Assembly (NCBI GenBank): GCA_015257125.1
Contig: JABZKU010000004.1
Location: 54,709-118,708 of the forward strand
From: Prevotellaceae bacterium
Lineage (GTDB): Bacteria > Bacteroidota > Bacteroidia > Bacteroidales > Bacteroidaceae
DNA length: 64,000 nt
Direction: 5' to 3'
A model generated the notes under the pieces. The model did no database searches. It was not told the DNA's origin and saw only the letters and a list, made by a program, of their open reading frames with translations. This document shows, one piece after another, positions 26,006 through 35,614 of the stretch (position 1 is the stretch's first letter; each line of letters starts with the position of its first letter). The position numbers were made by a program, and so were the translations under genes.

Positions 26006-28102
26006 TTGAACTATCTCGATCAAGACATCACTTATCTAAAAGGAGTCGGACCCGCACGTGCTGCGCTGTTCGCCTCCCAAATGGGCGTACACACCATCGG
26101 CGACTTGCTGCACACCTACCCCTATCGTCACGAAGACCGCACGAAGGTGCACCGCATTTGCGATTTGGTGGAAGGGATGCAGAACATTCAGTTGCGCGGC
26201 CACATTGTGCTGATCAACAAGGTGGGCGAAGGACCGAAACGCCGCTTGGTGGCAAATTTTACCGACGGTACGGGCTACATTCAGCTGGTGTGGTTTCGCG
26301 TTTCCAAGGCGTTGGAGAACATGTATAAGGTGAATGTCGAATATCAAGTGTTCGGCGAGCCGAAACCTTTCGGGCATTATCTATCGATCGCCCACCCCGA
26401 AATGGAAGAGATGGAGCGGGTGAAGAATCGTCCGCTCTTGCGCATGCAACCGGTCTACCACTTGACCGAACGACTCACGAGAGCGCACATCACTTCGCGG
26501 ACGATCAATGAATTGGTGGCCAATGCTTTTGAACGGTTGGCTTCGCCGATCGTCGACACGCTGCCGCCGACTTTGGTGGCGGAGCATAAATTGGTAAGCC
26601 ATGACAAGGCGGTGCGCGATTTGCACTTCTCGCAAAGTGCGCAAGACGTGGCGGCGGCGAAACGACGCTTGAAGTTCGAGGAACTCTTCTACTTACAACT
26701 TTCCATACTCCAATATAATAAGGAAAGGAAGACGGAAGTGATCGGATGGTCGTTTCCTCGCGTCGGACCGCTCTTCAAAGATTTTTATGAGCACCACATT
26801 CCCTTTGCACTTACGGAAGCACAAAAACGAGTGGTGCGCGAAATCCACAGCGATTTGCACAGTGGGCGACAGATGAACCGGTTGTTGCAAGGCGATGTGG
26901 GCTCGGGCAAAACGATGGTGGCCACGCTCACCTGCTTGTTGGCGCTCGACAATGGTTTTCAGGCGTGCATCATGGCGCCGACCGAGATTTTGGCCGAACA
27001 GCACTATAAAGGCATTGCCGCCCAACTCGAAGAATTGGGCATCCGAGTTGAATTGCTCACGGGCAATGTCAAGGGAAAGCGTCGACGAATGGTGCTCGAT
27101 GCTTTGACCACGGGCGAAGTGCAGGTGCTCATCGGCACGCATGCGCTCATCGAACCCGGCGTGGTCTTTTACAATTTGGGGCTTTGCGTGATTGACGAGC
27201 AGCACCGTTTTGGCGTGAAGCAGCGGGCGGCGTTGTGGGACAAGAACACGCGCCCACCCCATGTGTTGGTAATGACAGCAACGCCCATACCCCGCACCTT
27301 GGCGATGACGGTTTACGGTGATTTGGACGTGAGTGTCATCGATCAGTTGCCACCCGGACGCAAACCGATTCAGACGCGGCACTATCGCGCGCGGCAACGC
27401 AGCCAACTCTTTCACGGCATTCGCACGGAATTGGAGAAAGGAAGGCAGGTTTATTTCGTCTATCCGCTGATAGACGACAATGAAAAATTGGATCTCTTGG
27501 CTTTGGAGAAAGGCTACGAGGCGGTTTGCGAAGCCTTTGCGCCGTGGAAAGTGGGAAGAGTGCACGGCCGCATGAAGCCCGCTGAGAAAGAAGAGGCGAT
27601 GCGTGCCTTCTCCGCAAACGAAACGCAGATATTGGTTTCCACGACTGTGATCGAGGTCGGGGTGAATGTCCCGAATGCGTCGGTGATGGTGGTGGAGAAC
27701 GCCGAAAGGTTTGGCCTCGCTCAACTGCACCAACTGCGCGGACGGGTGGGACGTGGGGCGGAACAAAGTTATTGCATCCTTGTCACGAAAGATAATCTCG
27801 CTGAAAACTCTCGTCAGCGGATGGATATCATGGTGGAAACGACCGACGGATTCGTCATTGCTGAGGCCGATATGAAATTTCGTGGCCCCGGAGATTTGGA
27901 AGGAACGGCACAAAGTGGTTTGCCTTTCGATCTGCGCATTGCCAACTTGGTGGGCGATGCGGCATTGATGAGCGAGGCGCGCGAAAGTGCGGCGCGCATT
28001 TTAGAAGAGGATCCCCATGAATCGAAAGCAGAGAACGCGGCGATGTGGGCAGAGTTGCGCAGATTGCGACAACTGCAGCAAAACTATTCGTCGATCTCGT
28101 AG
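26006..28102 (+). CDS. recG: ATP-dependent DNA helicase RecG
   Basis: RecG reverses stalled forks and processes branched DNA. The N-terminal wedge (DITYLKGVGPARAALFASQ) is followed by an OB fold. The helicase motor shows GDVGSGKTMVA (motif I), the DEQHRFG box, TATPIPRT (motif III) and LRGRVGRGAEQSYC (motif VI). The length of 698 aa is typical. The start used is TTG at 26006. An in-frame stop at 25955 means no ATG is available further upstream, and the N-terminus fits the family well at this codon. Confidence 0.95.
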   Translation: MNYLDQDITYLKGVGPARAALFASQMGVHTIGDLLHTYPYRHEDRTKVHRICDLVEGMQNIQLRGHIVLINKVGEGPKRRLVANFTDGTGYIQLVWFRVSKALENMYKVNVEYQVFGEPKPFGHYLSIAHPEMEEMERVKNRPLLRMQPVYHLTERLTRAHITSRTINELVANAFERLASPIVDTLPPTLVAEHKLVSHDKAVRDLHFSQSAQDVAAAKRRLKFEELFYLQLSILQYNKERKTEVIGWSFPRVGPLFKDFYEHHIPFALTEAQKRVVREIHSDLHSGRQMNRLLQGDVGSGKTMVATLTCLLALDNGFQACIMAPTEILAEQHYKGIAAQLEELGIRVELLTGNVKGKRRRMVLDALTTGEVQVLIGTHALIEPGVVFYNLGLCVIDEQHRFGVKQRAALWDKNTRPPHVLVMTATPIPRTLAMTVYGDLDVSVIDQLPPGRKPIQTRHYRARQRSQLFHGIRTELEKGRQVYFVYPLIDDNEKLDLLALEKGYEAVCEAFAPWKVGRVHGRMKPAEKEEAMRAFSANETQILVSTTVIEVGVNVPNASVMVVENAERFGLAQLHQLRGRVGRGAEQSYCILVTKDNLAENSRQRMDIMVETTDGFVIAEADMKFRGPGDLEGTAQSGLPFDLRIANLVGDAALMSEARESAARILEEDPHESKAENAAMWAELRRLRQLQQNYSSIS

Positions 28103-28376
28103 CGATCTATATAATAAGGAGTATACGGTGAGGGATTTCTCCGGAGAGGCTTGCGCGTGCAACGCGATAATCTTTACGACTGCCCCGAGTTGTGCGCGCT
28201 TCTCTTCACACTGACAAATAAGTTGCCGTGTTTGCCGCGTTGCTTGACAAAATATCAATTTCGAGCGGGAAATATTGCGTGATAACACTAAAATACGCGC
28301 ATTTATTTCTCGAGTGTCTTGCTTTTGACGGCCAAATCACGATATTTGCAATCATCACCTCTAAAAAATAAGCGAT

Positions 28377-29414
28377 ATGAAACGATTACTTCTCTCCCTC
28401 TTTCTCGCTGCTGCCGGCGTATCGGCTTCCGCGATGAACTATGCCGATGCTCGTGAATACGCCTATTTCCTCACCGACAAGATGGCGTATGAGTTGAACC
28501 TCACGCCGGCGCAATATGATCAGGTCTACCAAGTGAACCTCGACTACTTCCTTTCTGTCAATTCTTCGTACGATCTCTACGGACGCTATCGTGATTTCCG
28601 CGACGATGACCTCCGTTATATCCTCTATGATTGGCAGTATGCGCGTTATGTTGGCGCGGATTATTTCTGCCGCCCGCTTTCGTGGACGGGATCTTCCTTC
28701 ATCTTCAACGTCTACACGCGTTATTCCTACCGCGACCGCTTCTTCTTTGACCGGCCTTCGGTGTATGTGAGCTATCGCGGCTCAGATTGGGGATATCGCC
28801 GCCCCGAATACCGCTCACCCTACTATGGTTTGCGCGTAGTGGAGAGCCGTTACGGCGGATTGCGCGACAGTTATGTGGCGCGCTACGGCGATCGCGGCTA
28901 CAACGACTATTATCGCAACGAACCTTTGCGCATTGTCGAAGGACGTTATGGTGGTAGAGGTTGGAGTTACGACACCGGCAATACATACTACGGCAGTGGT
29001 GCCTATAGCAGCCCGCGTCAGTCGGCACCGGCCTACACTGCGCCCTACAACGGTGGCGGGTATGCGCCTTCTCGTCAGTATGAGAATAGCGGAATGTCCG
29101 GACGTCGTGGCACGACTTACAGCAGCGGCGGTTACAGCGGCGGCGAATCGTCGAACTACTATGGCAACTCTCGCTCCTACGACGGCGGACGTAGCAGTTA
29201 CTCGCCCACGCGTTCGGATAATAATGGAGGTGGAAACTCCGGTTATTCGTCCGGTCGTCGCGGAGGTGCTGCGGAATCGCAGAATAGTGGTGGAGGTTCG
29301 CAGAATTACAACGCGGGAGGATACACGCGTTCGGGAAGCACCACTTATAGTGCCCCTGCTCAGCCGCAACGTGGCTCATCGTCTTCTTCAGGCGTGACGA
29401 GTGGTCGCAGATAA
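28377..29414 (+). CDS. Secreted protein with a Gly/Ser/Tyr/Arg-rich tail
   Basis: A signal peptide (about residues 1-19, ending SASA) precedes a folded-looking domain of about 130 residues. It contains NLTPAQYDQVYQVNLDYF and DLRYILYDWQYARY, a pattern of short helices seen in small Bacteroidetes periplasmic proteins. From about residue 135 to the end the sequence is low complexity, dominated by Gly, Ser, Tyr, Arg and Asn with repeated YGG, SSGG and RSYDGG patterns. The tail is probably disordered and could bind polymers or the cell surface. It is monocistronic, and I do not recognise the family. Confidence 0.75.
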   Translation: MKRLLLSLFLAAAGVSASAMNYADAREYAYFLTDKMAYELNLTPAQYDQVYQVNLDYFLSVNSSYDLYGRYRDFRDDDLRYILYDWQYARYVGADYFCRPLSWTGSSFIFNVYTRYSYRDRFFFDRPSVYVSYRGSDWGYRRPEYRSPYYGLRVVESRYGGLRDSYVARYGDRGYNDYYRNEPLRIVEGRYGGRGWSYDTGNTYYGSGAYSSPRQSAPAYTAPYNGGGYAPSRQYENSGMSGRRGTTYSSGGYSGGESSNYYGNSRSYDGGRSSYSPTRSDNNGGGNSGYSSGRRGGAAESQNSGGGSQNYNAGGYTRSGSTTYSAPAQPQRGSSSSSGVTSGRR

Positions 29415-29511
29415 GTACATAATTTTTTGTCTGAAACAGACGTGTGTAAAGTTCTGCTCACCGTAGTTGTTCTGCTCCTCCTCTGTTTTGAAAAATGGCG
29501 AACCGAAAAAA

Positions 29512-29549
29512 AACGGGATCGATTCTTCTTTTTGAGAATCGATCCCGTT
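29512..29549. terminator. Bidirectional terminator between the secreted gene and serB
   Basis: A perfect 15-bp stem (29512-29526 with 29535-29549) is flanked by an A run on the left and a T run on the right. It can therefore end transcription of both converging genes. Confidence 0.85.
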
Positions 29550-29556
29550 TTTCGTT

Positions 29557-30801
29557 TTAGGACGGTGCGCCTTCGGGCGAAGGAGCGCGGTCGTCGAGAT
29601 AGGAGTCCTTGAATCCTAAGAAATAAAGCACGCCGTCGATACCGACCGTGTTAATACTTTGCTGTGCGTTCGCAATTACGCGCGGTTTGGCGTGGAAGGC
29701 GATACCCAATCCCGCAGTGGAGAGCATCGGCAAGTCGTTTGCACCGTCGCCCACGGCGATGGTTTGGCCGAGATCCACCTTTTCTACTTGCGCGATGAGG
29801 CGGAGCAGCTCCGCCTTGCGCTGTCCGTCGACAATTTCGCCCACAAAGCGTCCGGTCAAACGACCGTCTTGGATTTCCAACTCGTTGGCATAAACGTAAT
29901 CAATGCCGAAGCGGCGTGCCAAGTGCTCACCGAAGAATGTGAATCCGCCGCTCAGGATCGCAATCTTGTAGCCATGGCGTTTCAACACGTACATCAAGCG
30001 TTCCACACCTTCGGTGAGGGGGAGCTTTTCTGCGATGTCTTGCATCACCCCGGCGTCTAATCCCTTGAGCAACGCCACGCGGCGAGTGAAACTCTCCTTG
30101 AAATCGATCTCTCCGCGCATGGCTTGTTCGGTGATGCGCTTCACTTCCTCGCCCACTCCGGCACGTTCTGCCAGTTCATCGATACATTCGGCTTGAATCA
30201 GGGTCGAATCCATGTCAAAGCAGATCAATCTCCGCATTCGGCGGTAAGCATTGTCGTGTTGGAACGAGCAATCCATTTCCAAGTTCGCACTGAGGTGGAG
30301 CAAGTCGGCTTGCATTGCCGGTAAGTCGGCAGGTGTGCCGCGCAACGAGAATTCAATGCAAGCGCGCACGTTGTCTTGATGACGTTCCAGCGGCACCCGT
30401 CCGGTGAGGCGTCGGATACCGTCGATGTTTAATCCCTGCGCAGCCACGAGTTGGGTCACTGCTGCCATTTGTCGTGCCGTAAGATGGCGCGCCAACACCG
30501 TGAGAATGTAGCGATTGCGCCCTTGCGCTCGCACCCAATCGGCGTATTCGTCTGACTCGATGGGATAAAACCGAACGTTTACGCCGCGTTCCGCTGCTTT
30601 GAAAAGCACTTCTTTCATCACTGAGCCCGATGTCTGTTCATTGGTGTGGATTAAAATGCCCAATGACAGCGTCGAATGGATGTCTGCCTGTCCGATATCC
30701 AGAATATCTACTTCGTATTTGGCCATAATCGCCATGAAATCGGCAGTCAATCCCGGGCGATCTTCTCCCGTGATGCGGATCAATATCAGTTCTTGTTGCA
30801 T
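29557..30801 (-). CDS. serB: Phosphoserine phosphatase with N-terminal ACT domains
   Basis: The final step of serine synthesis, removal of phosphate from phosphoserine, is done by the C-terminal HAD domain. Its motif I is CFDMDSTLIQAE, motif II is LSGGFTFF, and motif IV is AVGDGANDLPML. The N-terminal about 170 residues form two ACT-like regulatory domains (ITGEDRPGLTADFMAIMAKY and a second copy near residue 90). This longer form is common in Bacteroidetes. The ATG at 30801 gives 414 aa; an upstream in-frame start would add 22 codons unlike the family. Confidence 0.94.
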   Translation of the reverse strand: MQQELILIRITGEDRPGLTADFMAIMAKYEVDILDIGQADIHSTLSLGILIHTNEQTSGSVMKEVLFKAAERGVNVRFYPIESDEYADWVRAQGRNRYILTVLARHLTARQMAAVTQLVAAQGLNIDGIRRLTGRVPLERHQDNVRACIEFSLRGTPADLPAMQADLLHLSANLEMDCSFQHDNAYRRMRRLICFDMDSTLIQAECIDELAERAGVGEEVKRITEQAMRGEIDFKESFTRRVALLKGLDAGVMQDIAEKLPLTEGVERLMYVLKRHGYKIAILSGGFTFFGEHLARRFGIDYVYANELEIQDGRLTGRFVGEIVDGQRKAELLRLIAQVEKVDLGQTIAVGDGANDLPMLSTAGLGIAFHAKPRVIANAQQSINTVGIDGVLYFLGFKDSYLDDRAPSPEGAPS

Positions 30802-30936
30802 AAGTCTATAGCGTTCGAAAGAAAGGTTCTTATATATATGGTGTGATACTTCTCGCGAAGATGGCAAATCGAGAAGCTATCTTCGCGAAAGTAGGAAGAA
30901 TTTCACAAGCAGACAACTTTTCTCAAGCCTTTTCCG

Positions 30937-30944
30937 TAAATTTG
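30937..30944 (+). promoter_or_regulatory. Promoter -7 box for rmuC
   Basis: TAAATTTG fits TAnnTTTG and lies 22 bp before the rmuC ATG. No clear -33 TTTG is seen. Confidence 0.45.
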
Positions 30945-30965
30945 CAGCTCATTCCTCAAGTCACC

Positions 30966-32276
30966 ATGTCTGTTTACTTTATCCTACTCCTTGCGCTCGT
31001 GGTGGGATTGGCGCTGGGTTATTATGCCGGTCGCCGTTCGCTCGACGATTTGCGCAACGAACACGAACGCCATTTGGCCGAATTGCGCCGCTCTGCAGAA
31101 GTTCAAGCCGCAGAACAGCGGAAAGAAAATGAACGTCGGCTGGAACTCATGGCCGAACGTCTTAAAAATGAGAGCGAGCGCCAAATGCGCGAACGCGGTA
31201 CGCAACTCCGTGAAGAGAACGTGCGTCAACTCGACGAAATCCTAGGCCCACTGCGCAATGGTATACAAGAAATGCGCCATGCCGTGCAACAAGCCGACAG
31301 TCGCCACCTGGATTCCATGTCAAGACTCGACGAAAGCATTAAAGTTACCCTTGCCCAAGCTCGTTTGGTGGGCGAACGTGCCGACAAACTCGCCGCAGCG
31401 CTCACAGGAGAGAACAAAACGCAAGGCAACTTTGGCGAACTTCGCCTGCGCACCCTCTTGGAAGATATGGGACTCGAGCGCGGTGTGCAGTTTGATGAGC
31501 AGTGGATGGTGAAAGACGAGAACGGCCAAGTCGTTACCGACGACGAAACCGGCAGACGCCTCATCCCCGATGTCGTTCTTCACTTCCCTGATAAGCGCGA
31601 TGTCGTGATCGACTCGAAAGTCTCGCTTACGGCTTACAAAGATTACTATGAAGCGAAAACAGATGAGCAACGCAAGTTGGCTTTAGACCGACATGTCAAG
31701 TCCTTGCAGCAGCATGTCAAACAACTTTCGGCCAAGAACTATGCCGGACACCTCAGTGCCGACCGCTCGCGCCTGGACTTTGTCGTGATGTACGTCTTCA
31801 GCGACAGCGCACTCAGCCTCGCGCTCACCGCCGCTCCCGGTTTGTGGAAAGAAGCCTACGACAAAGGTGTGTTCATCACCTCGAGTCAAAATCTCTATGC
31901 CCTGCTTCGCATGCTCGAACTCTCGTGGAAGCAGCAATTGCAGGTGCAGAACCAACAAAAGATTGTAGACCAAGCCGCGCTCATCGTGAGCCGCGTGCAA
32001 CTCTTCTACGAACGCTTCTTGAACGTCGAAACTACGCTCTCAAAGACGCAAGCCGCCTTCGACTCCTTGCGTAGAATGCTCCTTCCCGGGGGACAAAGCA
32101 TCATTTCGGCGGCCAATAAACTCGTAAAGTTGGGAGCGCGCGAAGATCCTCGCCGCCGTCAGCCCTTGCCGAAGGACGAAAATGCCGAAGAGGAGGACGA
32201 TAGTGCCCCGGAGTTGGCAAGTGACGACACCTCGGCTGCAGCATTTCTGCAAAACGTAACTTCTTTAGATTCATAA
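30966..32276 (+). CDS. rmuC: DNA recombination protein RmuC
   Basis: This 436-aa protein has an N-terminal membrane helix (about residues 3-22) and a long coiled coil (about 25-150, rich in Glu, Arg and Gln). The conserved RmuC nuclease-like domain follows, with KTQGNFGELRLRTLLEDMGL and VVIDSKVSLTAYKDYYEA. RmuC limits inverted-repeat recombination in E. coli; its mechanism is only partly known. The ATG at 30966 was chosen because a longer frame adds 41 residues before the membrane helix and overlaps the promoter. It starts a group that continues with two nucleoside kinases. Confidence 0.92.
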   Translation: MSVYFILLLALVVGLALGYYAGRRSLDDLRNEHERHLAELRRSAEVQAAEQRKENERRLELMAERLKNESERQMRERGTQLREENVRQLDEILGPLRNGIQEMRHAVQQADSRHLDSMSRLDESIKVTLAQARLVGERADKLAAALTGENKTQGNFGELRLRTLLEDMGLERGVQFDEQWMVKDENGQVVTDDETGRRLIPDVVLHFPDKRDVVIDSKVSLTAYKDYYEAKTDEQRKLALDRHVKSLQQHVKQLSAKNYAGHLSADRSRLDFVVMYVFSDSALSLALTAAPGLWKEAYDKGVFITSSQNLYALLRMLELSWKQQLQVQNQQKIVDQAALIVSRVQLFYERFLNVETTLSKTQAAFDSLRRMLLPGGQSIISAANKLVKLGAREDPRRRQPLPKDENAEEEDDSAPELASDDTSAAAFLQNVTSLDS

Positions 32277-32289
32277 AACCCCTCTTTTC

Positions 32290-32913
32290 ATGCATATCGC
32301 CATCGCCGGAAACATCGGCAGCGGAAAAACCACCCTCACCGGTCTACTTGCCCAGCACTATGGCTGGATTCCCAAGTTCGAAACCGTGGCGGAGAATCCT
32401 TATCTCGACCCTTTTTATAAGGACATGCCGAGATGGGCGTTCAATCTTGAAGTTTTCTTTCTAAAAGAGCGCTTCAAAGATGTATTGGACATCGCGCGCG
32501 CCGAATCTAACGTCGTTCAGGATCGAAGTATCTTCGAGGGAGTGTATATCTTCTCGGCCAATAATCGCGACATGGGCAACCTTGACACACGCGACTTCGA
32601 GACGTATATGGAACTCTTCGAATTGATGACCTCACTCGTCGACGCCCCCGACTTACTCATCTATCTTCGCTCCACTGTCCCCCATTTAGTGGCCAACATT
32701 CGCAAGCGTGGACGAGAATACGAGCAATCCATGTCCATTGAGTACCTCGAAAATCTCAATCGCCGATACGATGAGTTTGTCTTCGACAAATATCCCGGAC
32801 AGAAACTCGTCATTGACGTCGATGGTCTCGACTTCCTCTACAACCCCAAGGACTTCTCCGACATCGTCGACCGTATCGACGCCAAGCTCTTCGGACTCTT
32901 CGAAAAAGTATAG
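32290..32913 (+). CDS. Deoxynucleoside kinase, first of a tandem pair
   Basis: This 207-aa enzyme phosphorylates deoxynucleosides for salvage. The P-loop GNIGSGKTTL lies at residues 8-17. The substrate-site motif DRSIFEGVYIF, the LIYLRSTVP segment and the arginine-containing lid (RKRGREYEQSM) are present. The length and lid fit the deoxyadenosine/deoxyguanosine kinase family. It begins 13 bp after rmuC. The following gene is a paralogue with an almost identical first 17 residues. Confidence 0.88.
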   Translation: MHIAIAGNIGSGKTTLTGLLAQHYGWIPKFETVAENPYLDPFYKDMPRWAFNLEVFFLKERFKDVLDIARAESNVVQDRSIFEGVYIFSANNRDMGNLDTRDFETYMELFELMTSLVDAPDLLIYLRSTVPHLVANIRKRGREYEQSMSIEYLENLNRRYDEFVFDKYPGQKLVIDVDGLDFLYNPKDFSDIVDRIDAKLFGLFEKV

Positions 32914-32939
32914 CCACACCTCCAAATAACACGACAACC

Positions 32940-33554
32940 ATGCACATCGCCATCGCCGGAAACATCGGCAGCGGGAAAACCACACTCACCAAAATGCTCT
33001 CCAAGCACTACGCTTGGTCGCCCCTCTTCGAACCCGTAGACTTCAATCCCTATCTCGAAGACTTCTATAAAGATATGCAACGCTGGTCGTTCAATCTGCA
33101 AATCTACTTTCTCAACAAGCGATTTAAGGATGTAGTGGCCATTTCGCGTAGCGAAGAAACCATCATCCAGGATCGTACCATCTTCGAAGACGCGCGAATC
33201 TTCGCTCCCAACTTGCATTCTATGGGTATGATGAGCGATCGCGATTTCGCCAACTACACCGATCTCTTCGACCTCATGATGTCGCTCGTTAAACTTCCCG
33301 ATCTGATGATCTACATCCGCTCGTCCATCCCCAATCTCGTGTCGCAGATTGAAAAACGTGGACGCGATTTCGAGAAAACCATGCGCATCGACTATCTTCA
33401 AGGCCTGAATGACCTTTATGAGCGCTGGATCGCACAGTACGAAGGCCGTTTGGTCATCATTGACGGCGACAATCTCAAATTTGAGTCCGACCCCGAAGCA
33501 TTTCGTCAAATCACCGACCGGATTGATGCTGAACTTTTCGGTCTCTTCTCCTGA
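32940..33554 (+). CDS. Deoxynucleoside kinase, second of a tandem pair
   Basis: This 204-aa paralogue of the preceding kinase has the same P-loop GNIGSGKTTL, a substrate motif DRTIFEDARIF, and the lid KRGRDFEKTM. It differs from its neighbour in the residues around the acceptor site (VDFNPYLEDFYKDM versus ENPYLDPFYKDM), as expected if the two prefer different deoxynucleosides. In some other bacteria such tandem genes encode a deoxyadenosine and a deoxyguanosine kinase that form a heterodimer. Which is which cannot be decided by eye. A terminator follows. Confidence 0.88.
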   Translation: MHIAIAGNIGSGKTTLTKMLSKHYAWSPLFEPVDFNPYLEDFYKDMQRWSFNLQIYFLNKRFKDVVAISRSEETIIQDRTIFEDARIFAPNLHSMGMMSDRDFANYTDLFDLMMSLVKLPDLMIYIRSSIPNLVSQIEKRGRDFEKTMRIDYLQGLNDLYERWIAQYEGRLVIIDGDNLKFESDPEAFRQITDRIDAELFGLFS

Positions 33555-33640
33555 TTAGTTCTTCGAGACGGCGAATTGTCGTCCACTCGCCCGCACAGTC
33601 GGGAGTTGTGTTCCCCTCTCTCCATTTTTTATGCCCCATT

Positions 33641-33687
33641 CGCCTCTCGTTGCGCCGCGTAAGTTGCGCAACGAGAGGCGTTTTTTT
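33641..33687 (+). terminator. Terminator after the kinase pair
   Basis: A perfect 15-bp stem (33641-33655 with 33666-33680) is followed immediately by seven T residues, a classical intrinsic terminator. Confidence 0.9.
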
Positions 33688-33698
33688 GTCACTCCACG

Positions 33699-33729
33699 TT
33701 TGCCACCTCCGCTTTTCTCCTTATTTTTG
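33699..33729 (+). promoter_or_regulatory. Consensus promoter for the RmlD-like gene
   Basis: TTTG (33699-33702), exactly 19 bases, then TATTTTTG (33722-33729): a perfect match to the Bacteroidetes consensus, 75 bp upstream of the ATG. Confidence 0.8.
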
Positions 33730-33804
33730 TGCAACATTCCTCACATTGTGCAGCCTTATCACCGCAGTGGCGGCGCATTTATTCCATTGTCCTTTCTTTT
33801 CGCA

Positions 33805-34659
33805 ATGAAGATTCTAATCACAGGCGCAGCCGGATTCGTCGGATGCCGCGCCACTCGTTTTCTTGGCCTCTCCCATCAAGTCATACCGCTCAACAGTAAG
33901 CAACTTGACGTCACCGACGAGGAGATGATTCACACCCTTTTCATGGATCACGCCCCGAAAGCCGTCATTCACATGGCCGCCCTTTCCGATACGGCCTATT
34001 GCGAAGCGCATCCTGACGATTGCGAAGCCGTGAACTATATCGGCACGCTCAATGTAGCGAGGGCAGCCGCGGCTGTCGGTGCGAAACTCATCTATGCCAG
34101 CAGCGATCAAGTTTACAATGGCTGTACAGAGACAGGACTCCTCGGAGAGGATGTGCCTCTTGCGCCCAAAGGCGTCTATGCAGCGCTCAAATATCGTACA
34201 GAATGCGAGGTGCAAGAATTACTGCCCACAGCGGTGGGACTTCGTCTCTCGTGGATGTATGATGTTCCCAACTCCCCTTTGCGACAAAACCACGGTTTGC
34301 TGCTTCGTCTGCTTGAAGCGGCTCGAAGCAGTGTACCTTTCGCAGCTTCCGTCAACGAATGTCGCGGCATCACGAATGTTTGGCAAGTCGTGCGCCGCAT
34401 CGAAGCCGCCATCGCCCTGCCCGGTGGAATTTACAACTTCGGTTCGCCCAACCGTTGCTCCACTCACGACACCGTGCTCGAAGCCGCGCGCTTTATGGTC
34501 GCAGCCGGCCACCTCGAAGCGGGCAATGCCTCGCCTGTCAATGCCGTCGAAGCGCCGCAACGCAACTTGGCCATGAATTTGCACCGCATCGAACAGTTCG
34601 GACTCACCTTTCCCGATACCATCAGCGGCTTGAAGGCTGCCCTACTCCACGGCGCGTGA
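33805..34659 (+). CDS. RmlD-like NAD(P)-dependent sugar-nucleotide reductase
   Basis: This 284-aa extended short-chain dehydrogenase has the Rossmann motif TGAAGFVG, the segment VIHMAALSDTAYCE, the serine motif YASSDQVYNG and the YAALKYRTE (YxxxK) pair. The layout is that of RmlD, the dTDP-4-dehydrorhamnose reductase, and of related proteins acting on other substrates. The other rml genes are not nearby, so the substrate is uncertain. The ATG at 33805 was chosen over a longer frame because the Rossmann motif starts right after it and a consensus promoter lies in the excluded part. Confidence 0.78.
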   Translation: MKILITGAAGFVGCRATRFLGLSHQVIPLNSKQLDVTDEEMIHTLFMDHAPKAVIHMAALSDTAYCEAHPDDCEAVNYIGTLNVARAAAAVGAKLIYASSDQVYNGCTETGLLGEDVPLAPKGVYAALKYRTECEVQELLPTAVGLRLSWMYDVPNSPLRQNHGLLLRLLEAARSSVPFAASVNECRGITNVWQVVRRIEAAIALPGGIYNFGSPNRCSTHDTVLEAARFMVAAGHLEAGNASPVNAVEAPQRNLAMNLHRIEQFGLTFPDTISGLKAALLHGA

Positions 34660-34731
34660 TCTTTTTGCGCGAAGACACTGCGCCTACTCCCCTCCCTTTC
34701 TTTCCCAACACCGACTATTCTGCTATTTTCT

Positions 34732-35382
34732 ATGCGATTTACTACGCTTATCTTTGATCTCGACGGCACCCTGCTCGACACGTTGGCCGACCTCCACGCC
34801 TCCGTGGCGTACGGTCTGCGCACGCACGGATTGGCCGAACGCAGTGTGGCCGAGGTGCGTGCTTTTTTAGGCAACGGCATCCACAATCTCATAGAACGCT
34901 CCGTGCCCGAAGGCACCGATACTCCCATTCTCGAAGCCGTTTTTTCCGATTTTCGTGCGCACTATCTGCTTCATTCGCTCGACACCACGCAACCCTATCC
35001 CGGCATTCTCGAATTGCTCGAGCGATTGCGCGCAGCCGGTGTGCGAATGGGCATTGTCAGCAACAAACTCGACCAGGCGGTGCAAGAATTGAACCAACGC
35101 TTTTTCGCCCACTTCATGCAAGTGGCCGTAGGTGAGAGCCCCGGTGTGCGCCGTAAGCCGCATCCCGATGCTGTGCTCGAAGCCATGCGCCGACTCAACG
35201 CGACACCGAGTGAAACATTGTACGTCGGCGACAGCGAAGTCGATTATGCCACGGCACAGGCGGCCGGTATCGCCTGTGCGTTGGTGCTTTGGGGATTCCG
35301 CGACGCGCCCGAACTTCGAGAACTGGGTGCCGACTTCTATGCATCCGCGCCGGCTGACTTGAGGGCGGCCATTGCCGATTGA
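34732..35382 (+). CDS. gph: HAD-family phosphoglycolate phosphatase
   Basis: This 216-aa HAD hydrolase has motif I IFDLDGTLLDTLADL, a helical cap (about residues 15-80), motif II as GIVSNK, the lysine in RRKPHPDA and motif IV VGDSEVDYATAQAAG. This layout is that of Gph, which removes phosphate from 2-phosphoglycolate. Related enzymes such as pyrophosphatase PpaX share the pattern, so the substrate call is probable rather than certain. It follows the RmlD-like gene by 72 bp. Confidence 0.8.
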   Translation: MRFTTLIFDLDGTLLDTLADLHASVAYGLRTHGLAERSVAEVRAFLGNGIHNLIERSVPEGTDTPILEAVFSDFRAHYLLHSLDTTQPYPGILELLERLRAAGVRMGIVSNKLDQAVQELNQRFFAHFMQVAVGESPGVRRKPHPDAVLEAMRRLNATPSETLYVGDSEVDYATAQAAGIACALVLWGFRDAPELRELGADFYASAPADLRAAIAD

Positions 35383-35547
35383 TCGGTGGCGGTGTGCGCA
35401 CAGCCGACGTTGTTGCGAGTTTTCAGTCTCGTCCTTTTCCCTGCACGGCTCACCGGTATCGCCGTTCTTCTCGCCTCGTAAATCGAGGCATGGCCGAGCG
35501 CGTGGACCAGGTTGCGCCGTATGAATGTGATTTTTCGGGCAATGTTT

Positions 35548-35578
35548 ATTGTTTCCACAGAAAAAATGGCTATATTTG
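35548..35578 (+). promoter_or_regulatory. Promoter of tRNA-Arg
   Basis: ATTG (35548-35551), 19 bases, TATATTTG (35571-35578). The -7 box matches the consensus fully and lies 36 bp before the tRNA. Confidence 0.7.
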
Positions 35579-35614
35579 CACCTGCAAAGCCCAAACTTTG
35601 CTCATAAAAGGTTT

